DNA of 64,000 bases from Anthonomus grandis grandis (taxonomy: Eukaryota > Arthropoda > Insecta > Coleoptera > Curculionidae), in the NCBI RefSeq assembly GCF_022605725.1, contig NC_065561.1, positions 19,506,256 through 19,570,255 on the forward strand, read 5' to 3'. The notes beneath the pieces are model-generated. The model searched no databases. It saw nothing but the letters and a program-made list of their open reading frames with translations, and was not told where the DNA came from. The stretch's first letter is position 1. Each line of letters begins with the position of its first letter. Of the stretch, positions 39,371 through 51,742 are shown one piece after another. Both the position numbers and the translations under genes were made by a program.

Positions 39371-42300
39371 CATATCTCGGCTTCTATGGGCACTATCGGG
39401 AAAATTCCAACGGTTTTGACTTAGTTTCGTCCTTTTGAATCCAACGAGACCATCCGCAAGGTCGTAGCTCTTATATTAGCTGAGATCTCGCATTTTTGTA
39501 GCCCATTTTTGGGCTCAAAAACGGGGTCGAAAATTGACTTTTTTACGAATTTTCAAAGTGTTATAATTCCACTTGTTCTGGTCGAATTCCGTTATAATCC
39601 GGTGTTTTCGTAATGTAGGTGATGGGAATAAGCCGCTGATAGGGATTTCTATAGCTAATTTCGGGTTTAAAGAAAATCGATTTTTCGCATTTTCAAAGTG
39701 CTGTAATTCCCTTAGTTTTTCTCGAAACTCATTATAACCCGGTGTTTTCGTGTTGTAGGTGATGGGAACAAGCCGCTGGTATACTTAGTTCAAATTCGAA
39801 AAAAATCAATTTTTGGTGAAAAATTCGATACGGGGGGGTATACCCTTAAAATGAAAAATCCCAAACTTTGGAGGTCCATATCTCGGCTTCTATGGGCACT
39901 ATCGGGAAAATTCCAACGGTTTTGGCTTAGTTTCGTCCTTCTGAATCCAACGAGACCATCCGCAAGGTCGTAGCTCCCATATTAGCTGAGATCTCGCATT
40001 TTTGTAGCCCATTTTTGGGCTCAAAAACGGGGTCGAAAATTGACTTTTTTACGAATTTTCAAAGTGCTATAATTCCACTTGTTCTGGTCGAATTCCGTTA
40101 TAATCCGGTGTTTTCGTAATGTAGGTGATATGAATAAGCCACTGATAGGGGTTTCTATAGCTAATTTCGGGTTTAAAGAAAATCGATTTTTCGCATTTTC
40201 AAAGTGCTGTAATTCCCTTAGTTTTTCTCGAAACTCATTATAACCCGGTGTTTTCGTGTTGTAGGTGATGGGAACAAGCCGCTGGTATAGTTAGTTCAAA
40301 TTCGAAAAAAATCAATTTTTGGTGAAAAATTCGATACGGGGGGGTATACCCTTAAAATGAAAAATCCCAAACTTTGGAGGTCCATATCTCGGCTTCTATG
40401 GGCACTATCGGGAAAATTCCAACGGTTTTGACTTAGTTTCGTCCTTTTGAATCCAACGAGACCATCCGCAAGGTCGTAGCTCTTATATTAGCTGAGATCT
40501 CGCATTTTTGTAGCCCATTTTTGGGCTCAAAAACGGGGTCGAAAATTGACTTTTTTACGAATTTTCAAAGTGTTATAATTCCACTTGTTCTGGTCGAATT
40601 CCGTTATAATCCGGTGTTTTCGTAATGTAGGTGATATGAATAAGCCACTGATAGGGGTTTCTATAACTAATTTCGGGTTTAAAGAAAATCGATTTTTCGC
40701 ATTTTCAAAGTGCTGTAATTCCCTTAGTTTTTCTCGAAACTCATTATAACCCGGTGTTTTCGTGTTGTAGGTGATGGGAACAAGCCGCTGGTATAGTTAG
40801 TTCAAATTCGAAAAAAATCAATTTTTGGTGAAAAATTCGATACGGGGGGGTATACCCTTAAAATGAAAAATCCCAAACTTTGGAGGTCCATATCTCGGCT
40901 TCTATGGGCACTATCGGGAAAATTCCAACGGTTTTGACTTAGTTTCGTCCTTCTGAATCCAACGAGACCATTTGCAAGGTCGTAGCTCTTATATTAGCTG
41001 AGATCTCGCATTTTTGTAGCCCATTTTTGGGCTCAAAAACGGGGTCGAAAATTGACTTTTTTACAAATTTTCAAAGTGCTATAATTCCACTTGTTCTGGT
41101 CGAATTCCGTTAAAATCCGGTGTTTTCGTAATGTAGATGATGGGAATAAGCCGCTGATAGGGATTTCTATAGCTAATTTCGGGTTTAAAGAAAATCGATT
41201 TTTTGCATTTTCAAAGTGCTGTAATTCCCTTAGTTTTTCTCGAAACTCATTATAACCCGGTGTTTTCGTGTTGTAGGTGATGGGAACAAGCCGCTGGTAT
41301 ACTTAGTTCAAATTCGAAAAAAATCAATTTTTGGTGAAAAATTCGATACGGGGGGGTATACCCTTAAAATGAAAAATCCCAAACTTTGGAGGTCCATATC
41401 TCGGCTTCTATGGGCACTATCGGGAAAATTCCAACGGTTTTGGCTTAGTTTCGTCCTTCTGAATCCAACGAGACCATCCGCAAGGTCGTAGCTCCCATAT
41501 TAGCTGAGATCTCGCATTTTTGTAGCCCATTTTTGGGCTCAAAAACGGGGTCGAAAATTGACTTTTTTACGAATTTTCAAAGTGCTATAATTCCACTTGT
41601 TCTGGTCGAATTCCGTTATAATCCGGTGTTTTCGTAATGTAGGTGATATGAATAAGCCACTGATAGGGGTTTCTATAACTAATTTCGGGTTTAAAGAAAA
41701 TCGATTTTTCGCATTTTCAAAGTGCTGTAATTCCCTTAGTTTTTCTCGAAACTCATTATAACCCGGTGTTTTCGTGTTGTAGGTGATGGGAACAAGCCGC
41801 TGGTAGAGTTAGTTCAAATTCGAAAAAAATCAATTTTTGGTGAAAAATTCGATACGGGGGGGTATACCCTTAAAATGAAAAATCCCAAACTTTGGAGGTC
41901 CATATCTCGGCTTCTATGGGCACTATCGGGAAAATTCCAACGGTTTTGGCTTAGTTTCGTCTTTCTGAATCCAACGAGACCATCCGCAAGGTCGTAGCTC
42001 CCATATTAGCTGAGATCTCGCATTTTTGTAGCCCATTTTTGGGCTCAAAAACGGGGTCGAAAATTGACTTTTTTACGAATTTTCAAAGTGCTATAATTCC
42101 ACTTGTTCTGGTCGAATTCCGTTATAATCCGGTGTTTTCGTAATGTAGGTGATGGGAATAAGCCGCTTTTAGGGATTTCTATAGCTAATTTCGGGTTTAA
42201 AGAAAATCGATTTTTCGCATATTCAAAGTGCTGTAATTCCCTTAGTTTTTCTCGAAACTCATTATAACCCGGTGTTTTCGTGTTGTAGGTGATGGGAACA

Positions 42301-45300
42301 AGCCGCTGGTATAGTTAGTTCAAATTCGAAAAAAATCAATTTTTGGTGAAAAATTCGATACGGGGGGGTATACCCTTAAAATGAAAAATCCCAAACTTTG
42401 GAGGTCCATATCTCGGCTTCTATGGGCACTATCGGGAAAATTCCAACGGTTTTGACTTAGTTTTGTCCTTCTGAATCCAACGAGACCATCCGCAAGGTCG
42501 TAGCTTCCATATTAGCTGAGATCTCGCATTTTTGTAGCCCATTTTTGGGCTCAAAAACGGGGTCGAAAATTGACTTTTTTACGAATTTTCAAAGTGTTAT
42601 AATTCCACTTGTTCTGGTCGAATTCCGTTATAATCCGGTGTTTTCGTAATGTAGGTGATGGGAATAAGCCGCTGATAGGGATTTCTATAGCTAATTTCGG
42701 GTTTAAAGAAAATCGATTTTTCGCATTTTCAAAGTGCTGTAATTCCCTTAGTTTTTCTCGAAACTCATTATAACCCGGTGTTTTCGTGTTGTAGGTGATG
42801 GGAACAAGCCGCTGGTATAGTTAGTTCAAATTCGAAAAAAATCAATTTTTGGTGAAAAATTCGATACGGGGGGGTATACCCTTAAAATGAAAAATCCCAA
42901 ACTTTGGAGGTCCATATCTCGGCTTCTATGGGCACTATCGGGAAAATTCCAACGGTTTTGACTTAGTTTCGTCCTTCTGAATCCAACGAGACCATCCGCA
43001 AGGTCGTAGCTCTTATATTAGCTGAGATCTCGCATTTTTGTAGCCCATTTTTGGGCTCAAAAACGGGGTCGAAAATTGACTTTTTTACGAATTTTCAAAG
43101 TGCTATAATTCCACTTGTTCTGGTCGAATTCCGTTATAATCCGGTGTTTTCGTAATGTAGGTGATGGGAATAAGCCGCTGATAGGGATTTCTATAGCTAA
43201 TTTCGGGTTTAAAGAAAATCGATTTTTCGCATTTTCAAAGTGCTGTAATTCCCTTAGTTTTTTTCGAAACTCATTATAACCCGGTGTTTTCGTGTTGTAG
43301 GTGATGGGAACAAGCCGCTGGTATAGTTAGTTCAAATTCGAAAAAAATCAATTTTTGGTAAAAAATTCGATACGGGGGGGTATACCCTTAAAATGAAAAA
43401 TCCCAAACTTTGGAGGTCCATATCTCGGCTTCTATGGGCACTATCGGGAAAATTCCAACGGTTTTGGCTTAGTTTCGTCCTTCTGAATCCAACGAGACCA
43501 TCCGCAAGGTCGTAGCTCCCATATTAGCTGAGATCTCGCATTTTTGTAGCCCATTTTTGGGCTCAAAAACGGGGTCGAAAATTGACTTTTTTACGAATTT
43601 TCAAAGTGCTATAATTCCACTTGTTCTGGTCGAATTCCGTTATAATCCGGTGTTTTCGTAATGTAGGTGATGGGAATAAGCCGCTGATAGGGATTTCTAT
43701 AGCTAATTTCGGGTTTAAAGAAAATCGATTTTTCGCATTTTCAAAGTGCTGTAATTCCCTTAGTTTTTTTCGAAACTCATTATAACCCGGTGTTTTCGTG
43801 TTGTAGGTGATGGGAACAAGCCGCTGGTATAGTTAGTTCAAATTCGAAAAAAATCAATTTTTGGTAAAAAATTCGATACGGGGGGGTATACCCTTAAAAT
43901 GAAAAATCCCAAACTTTGGAGGTCCATATCTCGGCTTCTATGGGCACTATCGGGAAAATTCCAACGGTTTTGACTTAGTTTCGTCCTTCTGAATCCAACG
44001 AGACTCTCCGCAAGGTCGTAGCTCTTATATTAGCTGAGATCTCGCATTTTTGTAGCCCATTTTTGGGCTCAAAAACGGGGTCGAAAATTGACTTTTTTAC
44101 GAATTTTCAAAGTGCTATAATTCCACTTGTTCTGGTCGAATTCCGTTATAATCCGGTGTTTTCGTAATGTAGGTGATGGGAATAAGCCGCTGATAGGGAT
44201 TTCTATAGCTAATTTCGGGTTTAAAGAAAATCGATTTTTCGCATTTTCAAAGTGCTGTAATTCCCTTAGTTTTTCTCGAAACTCATTATAACCCGGTGTT
44301 TTCGTGTTGTAGGTGATGGGAACAAGCCGCTGGTATAGTTAGTTCAAATTCGAAAAAAATCAATTTTTGGTGAAAAATTCGATACGGGGGGGTATACCCT
44401 TAAAATGAAAAATCCCAAACTTTGGAGGTGCATATCTCGGCTTCTATGGGCACTATCGGGAAAATTCCAACGGTTTTGGCTTAGTTTCGTCCTTCTGAAT
44501 CCAACGAAACTATCCGCAAGGTCGTAGCTCCCATATTAGCTGAGATCTCGCATTTTTGTAGCCCATTTTTGGGCTCAAAAACGGGGTCGAAAATTGACTT
44601 TTTTACGAATTTTCAAAGTGCTATAATTCCACTTGTTCTGGTCGAATTCCGTTATAATCCGGTGTTTTCGTAATGTACGTGATATGAATAAGCCACTGAT
44701 AGGGGTTTCTATAACTAATTTCGGGTTTAAAGAAAATCGATTTTTCGCATTTTCAAAGTGCTGTAATTCCCTTAGTTTTTCTCGAAACTCATTATAACCC
44801 GGTGTTTTCGTGTTGTAGGTAATGGGAACAAGCCGCTGGTATAGTTAGTTCAAATTCGAAAAAAATCAATTTATGGTAAAAAATTCGATACGGGGGGGTA
44901 TACCCTTAAAATGAAAAATCCCAAACTTTGGAGGTCCATATCTCGGCTTCTATGGGCACTATCGGGAAAATTCCAACGGTTTTGGCTTAGTTTCGTCCTT
45001 CTGAATCCAACGAGACCATCCGCAAGGTCGTAGCTCCCATATTAGCTGAGATCTCGCATTTTTGTAGCCCATTTTTGGGCTCAAAAACGGGGTCGAAAAT
45101 TGACTTTTTTACGAATTTTCAAAGTGTTATAATTCCACTTGTTCTGGTCGAATTCCGTTATAATCCGGTGTTTTCGTAATGTACGTGATATGAATAAGCC
45201 ACTGATAGGGGTTTCTATAACTAATTTCGGGTTTAAAGAAAATCGATTTTTCGCATTTTCAAAGTGCTGTAATTCCCTTAGTTTTTCGCGAAACTCATTA

Positions 45301-48300
45301 TAACCCGGTGTTTTCGTGTTGTAGGTGATGGGAACAAGCCGCTGGTATAGTTAGTTCAAATTCGAAAAAAATCAATTTTTGGTGAAAAATTCGATACGGG
45401 GGGGTATACCCTTAAAATGAAAAATCCCAAACTTTGGAGGTCCATATCTCGGCTTCTATGGGCACTATCGGGAAAATTCCAACGGTTTTGACTTAGTTTC
45501 GTCCTTCTGAATCCAACGAGACCATCCGCAAGGTCGTAGCTCCCATATTAGCTGAGATCTCGCATTTTTGTAGCCCATTTTTGGGCGCAAAAACGGGGTC
45601 GAAATTTGACTTTTTTACGAATTTTCAAAGTGTTATAATTCCACTTGTTCTGGTCGAATTCCGTTAAAATCCGGTGTTTTCGTAATGTAGGTGATGGGAA
45701 TAAGCCGCTGATAGGGATTTCTATAGCTAATTTCGGGTTTAAAGAAAATCGATTTTTCGCATTTTCAAAGTGCTGTAATTCCCTTAGTTTTTCTCGAAAC
45801 TCATTATAACCCGGTGTTTTCGTGTTGTAGGTGATGGGAACAAGCCGCTGGTATAGTTAGTTCAAATTCGAAAAAAATCAATTTTTGGTGAAAAATTCGA
45901 TACGGGGGGGTATACCCTTAAAATGAAAAATCCCAAACTTTGGAGGTCCATATCTCGGCTTCTATAGGCACTATCGGGAAAATTCCAACGGTTTTGGCTT
46001 AGTTTCGTCCTTCTGAATCCAACGAGACCATTCGCAAGGTCGTAGCTCCCATATTAGCTGAGATCTCGCATTTTTGTAGCCCATTTTTGGGCTCAAAAAC
46101 GGGGTCGAAAATTGACTTTTTTACGAATTTTCAAAGTGCTATAATTCCACTTGTTCTGGTCGAATTCCGTTTTTATCCGGTGTTTTCGTAATGTAGGTGA
46201 TATGAATAAGCCACTGATAGGGGTTTCTATAACTAATTTCGGGTTTAAAGAAAATCGATTTTTCGCATTTTCAAAGTGCTGTAATTCCCTTAGTTTTTCT
46301 CAAAACTCATTATAACCCGGTGTTTTCGTGTTGTAGGTGATGGGAACAAGCCGCTGGTATAGTTAGTTCAAATTCGAAAAAAATCAATTTTTGGTGAAAA
46401 ATTCGATACGGGGGGGGTATACCCTTAAAATGAAAAATCCCAAACTTTGGAGGTCCATATCTCGGCTTCTATGGGCACTATCGGGAAAATTCCAACGGTT
46501 TTGGCTTAGTTTCGTCCTTCTGAATCCAACGAGACCACCCGCAAGGTGGTAGCTCCCATATTAGCTGAGATCTCGCATTTTTGTAGCCCATTTTTGGGCT
46601 CAAAAACGGGGTCGAAAATTGACTTTTTTACGAATTTTCAAAGTGCTATAATTCCACTTGTTCTGGTCGAATTCCGTTATAATCCGGTGTTTTCGTAATG
46701 TAGGTGATGGGAATAAGCCGCTGATAGGGATTTCTATAGCTAATTTCGGGTTTAAAGAAAATCGATTTTTCGCATTTTCAAAGTGCTGTAATTCCCTTAG
46801 TTTTTCTCGAAACTCATTATAACCCGGTGTTTTCGTGTTGTAGGTGATGGGAACAAGCCGCTGGTATAGTTAGTTCAAATTCGAAAAAAATCAATTTTTG
46901 GTGAAAAATTCGATACGGGGGGGTATACCCTTAAAATGAAAAATCCCAAACTTTGGAGGTCCATATCTCGGCTTCTATGGGCACTATCGGGAAAATTCCA
47001 ACGGTTTTGACTTAGTTTCGTCCTTCTGAATCCAACGAGACCATCCGCAAGGTCGTAGCTCTTATATTAGCTGAGATCTCGCATTTTTGTAGCCCATTTT
47101 TGGGCTCAAAAACGGGGTCGAAAATTGACTTTTTTACGAATTTTCAAAGTGTTATAATTCCACTTGTTCTGGTCGAATTCCGTTATAATCCGGTGTTTTC
47201 GTAATGTAGGTGATGGGAATAAGCCGCTGATAGGGATTTCTATAGCTAATTTCGGGTTTAAAGAAAATCGATTTTTCGCATTTTCAAAGTGCTGTAATTC
47301 CCTTAGTTTTTCTCGAAACTCATTATAACCCGGTGTTTTCGTGTTGTAGGTGATGGGAACAAGCCGCTGGTATAGTTAGTTCAAATTCGAAAAAAATCAA
47401 TTTTTGGTGAAAAATTCGATACGGGGGGGTATACCCTTAAAATGAAAAATCCCAAACTTTGGAGGTCCATATCTCGGCTTCTATGGGCACTATCGGGAAA
47501 ATTCCAACGGTTTTGACTTAGTTTCGTCCTTCTGAATCCAACGAGACCATCCGCAAGGTCGTAGCTCTTATATTAGCTGAGATCTCGCATTTTTGTAGCC
47601 CATTTTTGGGCTCAAAAACGGGGTCGAAAATTGACTTTTTTACGAATTTTCAAAGTGCTATAATTCCACTTGTTCTGGTCGAATTCCGTTATAATCCGGT
47701 GTTTTCGTAATGTAGGTGATGGGAATAAGCCGCTGATAGGGATTTCTATAGCTAATTTCGGGTTTAAAGAAAATCGATTTTTCGCATTTTCAAAGTGCTG
47801 TAATTCCCTTAGTTTTTCTCGAAACTCATTATAACCCGGTGTTTTTGTGTTGTAGGTGATGGGAACAAGCCGCTGGTATAGTTAGTTCAAATTCTAAAAA
47901 AATCAATTTTTGGTGAAAAATTCGATACGGGGGGGTATACCCTTAAAATGAAAAATCCCAAACTTTGGAGGTCCATATCTCGGCTTCTATGGGCACTATC
48001 GGGAAAATTCCAACGGTTTTGACTTAGTTTCGTCCTTCTGAATCCAACGAGACCATCCGCAAGGTCGTAGCTCTTATATTAGCTAAGATCTCGCATTTTT
48101 GTAGCCCATTTTTGGGCTCAAAAACGGGGTCGAAAATTGACTTTTTTACGAATTTTCAAAGTGCTATAATTCCACTTGTTCTGGTCGAATTCCGTTATAA
48201 TCCGGTGTTTTCGTAATGTAGGTGATATGAATAAGCCACTGATAGGGGTTTCTATAACTAATTTCGGGTTTAAAGAAAATCGATTTTTCGCATTTTCAAA

Positions 48301-48480
48301 GTGCTGTAATTCCCTTAGTTTTTCTCGAAACTCATTATAACCCGGTGTTTTCGTGTTGTAGGTGATGGGAACAAGCCGCTGGTATACTTAGTTCAAATTC
48401 GAAAAAAATCAATTTTTGGTGAAAAATTCGATACGGGGGGGTATACCCTTAAAATGAAAAATCCCAAACTTTGGAGGTCC

Positions 48481-49578
48481 ATATCTCGGCTTCTATCGGA
48501 TCTATCGGGAAAATTCCAACGGTTTTATCCTAGTTTCGTCCTTCTGAATCCAACGAGACTATCCGCAAGGTCGTAGCTCTTCTATTAGCTGAGATCTTGC
48601 ATTTTTGAAGCCCATTTTTGGCCTTAAAAACGGCGTCAAAAAGTGACTTTTTCAGGATTTTCAAAGTGCTCTCATTCCCTTAGTTCTGCTCGGATCCTGT
48701 TATAACCCGGTGTTTTCGTAATCTAGGTGACCCAAATAAGACGCTGGTATACTTGGTTTAATTTCGAAAAAAAATAATTTTACCAAAATTTTTGATACGA
48801 GGGGGTATACCCGAAAAATGAACAAACCCAAACTTTGGACGTCGATATCTCGGCTTTTAGAGAACCTATCGGGAAAATTCCAACGGTTTTATCTTAGTTT
48901 CGTCGTTCTGAATCTAACGAGACTATCCGCAAGGTCGTAGCTCTTCTATTAGCTGAGATCTTGCATTTTTGAAGCCCATTTTTGGCCTCAAAAACGGCGT
49001 CAAAAAGTGACTTTTTCAGGATTTTCAAAGTGCTCTTATTCCCTTAGTTCTGCTCGGATCCTGTTATAACCCGGTATTTTTGTAATCTAGGTGACCCATA
49101 TAAGACGCTGGTATACTTAGTTTAATTTAGAAAAAAAAAAATTTAGTGAAAAAATTTGATACGGGGGGGATACCCGAAAAATGAAAAAACCCAAACTTTG
49201 GACGTTGATATCTCGGCTTCTAGAGGACCTATCGGGAAAATTCCGACGGTTTTATCTTAGATTCGGCCTTCTGAATCCAACGAGATCATCCGCATGATCG
49301 TAGCTTTTCCATACGCTGAGATCTCGCATTTTTAGGGCCGATTTTTGGCCTCAAGGACTGACGTCAAAAAGTGACTTTTTCAGAATTTTCAAAACGCTCT
49401 CATTCCCTTAGTTCTGCTCGAATCCTGTTATAACCCGGTGTTTTCGTATTCTAGTTGGCCTAAATAAGACGCTGGTATACTTAGTTTAATTAAAAAAAAA
49501 AATGTTGCACGAAAAATTCGATAAGGGGGTTATACTAGAAAAATGAAAAATCCCAAACTTTATAGGTCGATATCTTGG
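48481..49578. repeat. Diverged right-edge satellite units of 362-364 bp
   Basis: The ATATCTCGGC landmark falls at 48481, 48845, 49208 and, degraded, at 49570, spacings of 364, 363 and 362 bp. Each unit has only one TTTTCAAAGTGCT-type segment, so it lacks the 140-bp duplication (506 - 140 = 366). The single segment mixes features of both core halves (CATTCCCTTAGTT and TCGTAATCTAGGTGA). Similarity to the core falls steadily toward the boundary. The array ends abruptly after ATATCTTGG. Confidence 0.9.
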
Positions 49579-49703
49579 ACAAGCGAAAGAGGACATACGA
49601 AACAACTGTTCTTAAAAATATCTTAAAACAAACGGACAAGTTTGCACTCGCGACAATAATTTATAAATGATATTAGCCAATATTTACTACGGAAACAACT
49701 TAC
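49579..49703. other. Short unique spacer right of the satellite
   Basis: AT-rich single-copy-looking sequence between the end of the satellite and the splice donor of the candidate exon. If that exon is real, this is the start of its intron, which begins with GTAAGT on the minus strand. Confidence 0.5.
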
Positions 49704-49803
49704 CTCTAGGATAGATATCAACAAATAAGCACGCAACGACTGAGACAGACTTACTAAAGCCAACGAACGTGCTGTAGGTTCTATACACAATAATGTTTGT
49801 TCC
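49704..49803 (-). other. Candidate upstream (5') exon of the receptor gene
   Basis: On the minus strand there is an excellent donor, CTAGAG|GTAAGTTG, at 49704/49703, preceded by about 100 bp that is GC-richer than its surroundings. No ATG occurs in this segment. The frame that would join in phase 0 to the exon at 2202 is open and encodes a partly hydrophobic stretch ending AYLLISILE. No good polypyrimidine acceptor lies upstream. A TATA-like TATATTTAA at 49836-49828 suggests it could be a first, possibly non-coding, exon starting near 49800. The right end, the transcription start and the link to the receptor are all inference. Confidence 0.35.
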
Positions 49804-50449
49804 TCACAGTCAAGATCGTAAATTATTTAAATATAAAAATGTGGTACCGCTGATATCTGGATGCTTATTTGAATAAAAATGTATTTACATGAACTTATAG
49901 AGAAATTCCAAGGTGTATCTATTTAGTTAATTAAGAGAAGAGATTGGGTGTCCCCTTTTTTATAAGCTGGATCAATTGCATTAGTATTTATTTTTAGAGT
50001 GTTTAATAGGGCACCACACCTTAAACCTAAGGAATAGTTTGATATATTAGAGGAAATCGGGGGTTTCCTTGAGAAGGTGATTAACTGGGATTAAACTGGA
50101 ATTAAAAATGATTTATGACCTACTGCTGTATTAGTCTAATTAAATAGGAAATATTTAAAATCCTACTAATATAAGAAATCTTAATTTTTTTTCTAAATTA
50201 TATATTTAATTTTTCAATATATACAGGTAGTGTAATATCAAATGGATGAACTACTTGTTGGGAGTAATTTGTGATGTTACTAAGGCGTCTAACGTAATTT
50301 TTACAGTGGTTTGTCATAGACTATTTATACATTTTTTTAATCCTTCCATGAATTTAAAATAAATATTCATATTTTCTAAGCATTTCAAGAAATTATTTAC
50401 TCTATACCAGACAGTTGATGTAACTTTTAATTTCTATTTATTTTTACTT
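49804..50449. other. AT-rich non-coding DNA
   Basis: No domain, convincing exon or clear repeat was seen. On the minus strand, 49828-49836 is a TATA-like element that could serve the candidate exon at 49704-49803. The remainder is low-complexity A/T-rich sequence. Confidence 0.5.
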
Positions 50450-51742
50450 TTATTTTTTTTCCTGAATTTTCTATGGTAAATAGAGACTTTTGCTATAAGA
50501 CTTTTTTTATTGCCTATTTATGCTTAATAAACAGCAAAAAAAATTTTTGAGTTTGCTAACTTTTAAAAATTTTCTAAATTTTCAGTAATTTTTAGTCAAA
50601 AACCAAAAATGCCCAATAATTTCTTTATGGTTTGTTTTTTGAAGGAAATTATAAAATACTTTTAAGTTAACATCTTAAAATTACAGCGATTGCAAGGATT
50701 AAAAAAAATTAATTTCCCATAAATTTTGAAAAAATTGCATTTTTCTGATTTGGAGTTTTTCGGGATTTTCTCCCACTGTATTGAAAATAAAATAAAAATT
50801 TCTTTTTGTAAGGATAACCTTTATTATTCTAAGTAACTTTTATTTTTATAATTTTTTTCTTAAGCCCATAGATTTTTTGTAAAAAATTAAAATGTCATTA
50901 ATTGAAAAATTTAATGGCTCTACCCCTGTCAATTTATGAGGAAAAAATTTGATTTTTTTTGGCGTTTTTTTTTACTTTGAATATACAGTTTTAGGCTTGT
51001 TTTAGTATTAAATAAATGAAATTTTCAAAAAATCGAATGCAGTGAGTTTTTAAAAAGTTTTCAAAATTTCTTTAGCACAGGTTCTTATGGAGACTAATAT
51101 TCAATTATTTTTTCCTGGCTTTCCTATGGGAAATAGAGACTTTTACTATAAGACTTTTTTAATTGCCTATTTAAGCACAATTTATAGAAAAAAAATTTTT
51201 CAATCGCATGAATTTTGAAAATATTCAATTTTTTTAGTGATTTTTAGCCAAAATCTAAAAATCCCCAATAACTTCTTCCCGGTTGGTTTTTGGAAAAAAA
51301 TTATAAAATACTTTTCAGTTCACATTTCAAAAATACATAGATTTCAAAAATTACAAAAATTTTATTGCATACACATTTTGAGAAAATTGCATTTTTCTGA
51401 TTTAGAGGTTTTCGGGATTTTCTCCCACTGTATGTAAAATAGAATAAAAATTTCTTTTTGTTTAGATAGATTTCATTATTCTAAATAACTTTTTTATTTA
51501 TCATTTTTATTGGTTAGCCCACAGATTTCTTGTAAAAAATTAAAACGTACTTATTTGAAAATTTTTAGGGTTCTACCCCTACCAATTTTTTCCCAAAAAT
51601 TAATTTTTTTTTTTGGCATTTTTTCCATTTGAATTTATAATTCAAGGCAAGTTTTAGTATACGGTAAATAAAATTATCAAAAAATCGACTGGAGTGAGCT
51701 TTTAAAAAATTTTCAAAGAGGGGTTCTTAAGGAGATTTTAAA
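50450..51742. repeat. 653-bp tandem duplication (two copies)
   Basis: Copy 1 (about 50450-51102) and copy 2 (about 51103-51742) align with an offset of 652-653 bp. Landmarks are TAGAGACTTTT (50481, 51134) and TCCCACTGTA (50771, 51423). The copies are diverged throughout, with many substitutions and small indels, so the duplication is old. An open frame at 51237-51437 lies inside copy 2 and is broken in copy 1, so it is not treated as a gene. Confidence 0.8.

Larger units (their letters stand above)
2321..49578. repeat. Large satellite DNA array, 506-bp monomers
   Basis: A head-to-tail array of about 47 kb with no interruption by other sequence. The anchor GAAAAATTCGATAC recurs from 2881 to 48421, a distance of 45540 bp, exactly 90 x 506. 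I found only six one-base indels in this stretch, three gains and three losses that cancel out. All monomers share one orientation. The core is highly homogeneous, with mostly point differences, while the outermost units at both ends are diverged. No reading frame survives across monomers, so it is not coding. It lies directly upstream of, or inside an intron of, the minus-strand receptor gene. Confidence 0.97.

Noticed and set aside
2321..49578. CRISPR array
   Set aside because: The repeat is a contiguous 506-bp unit without unique spacers, and the context is eukaryotic.
2321..49578. Coding minisatellite or repeat-protein gene
   Set aside because: All frames are closed several times per monomer on both strands.
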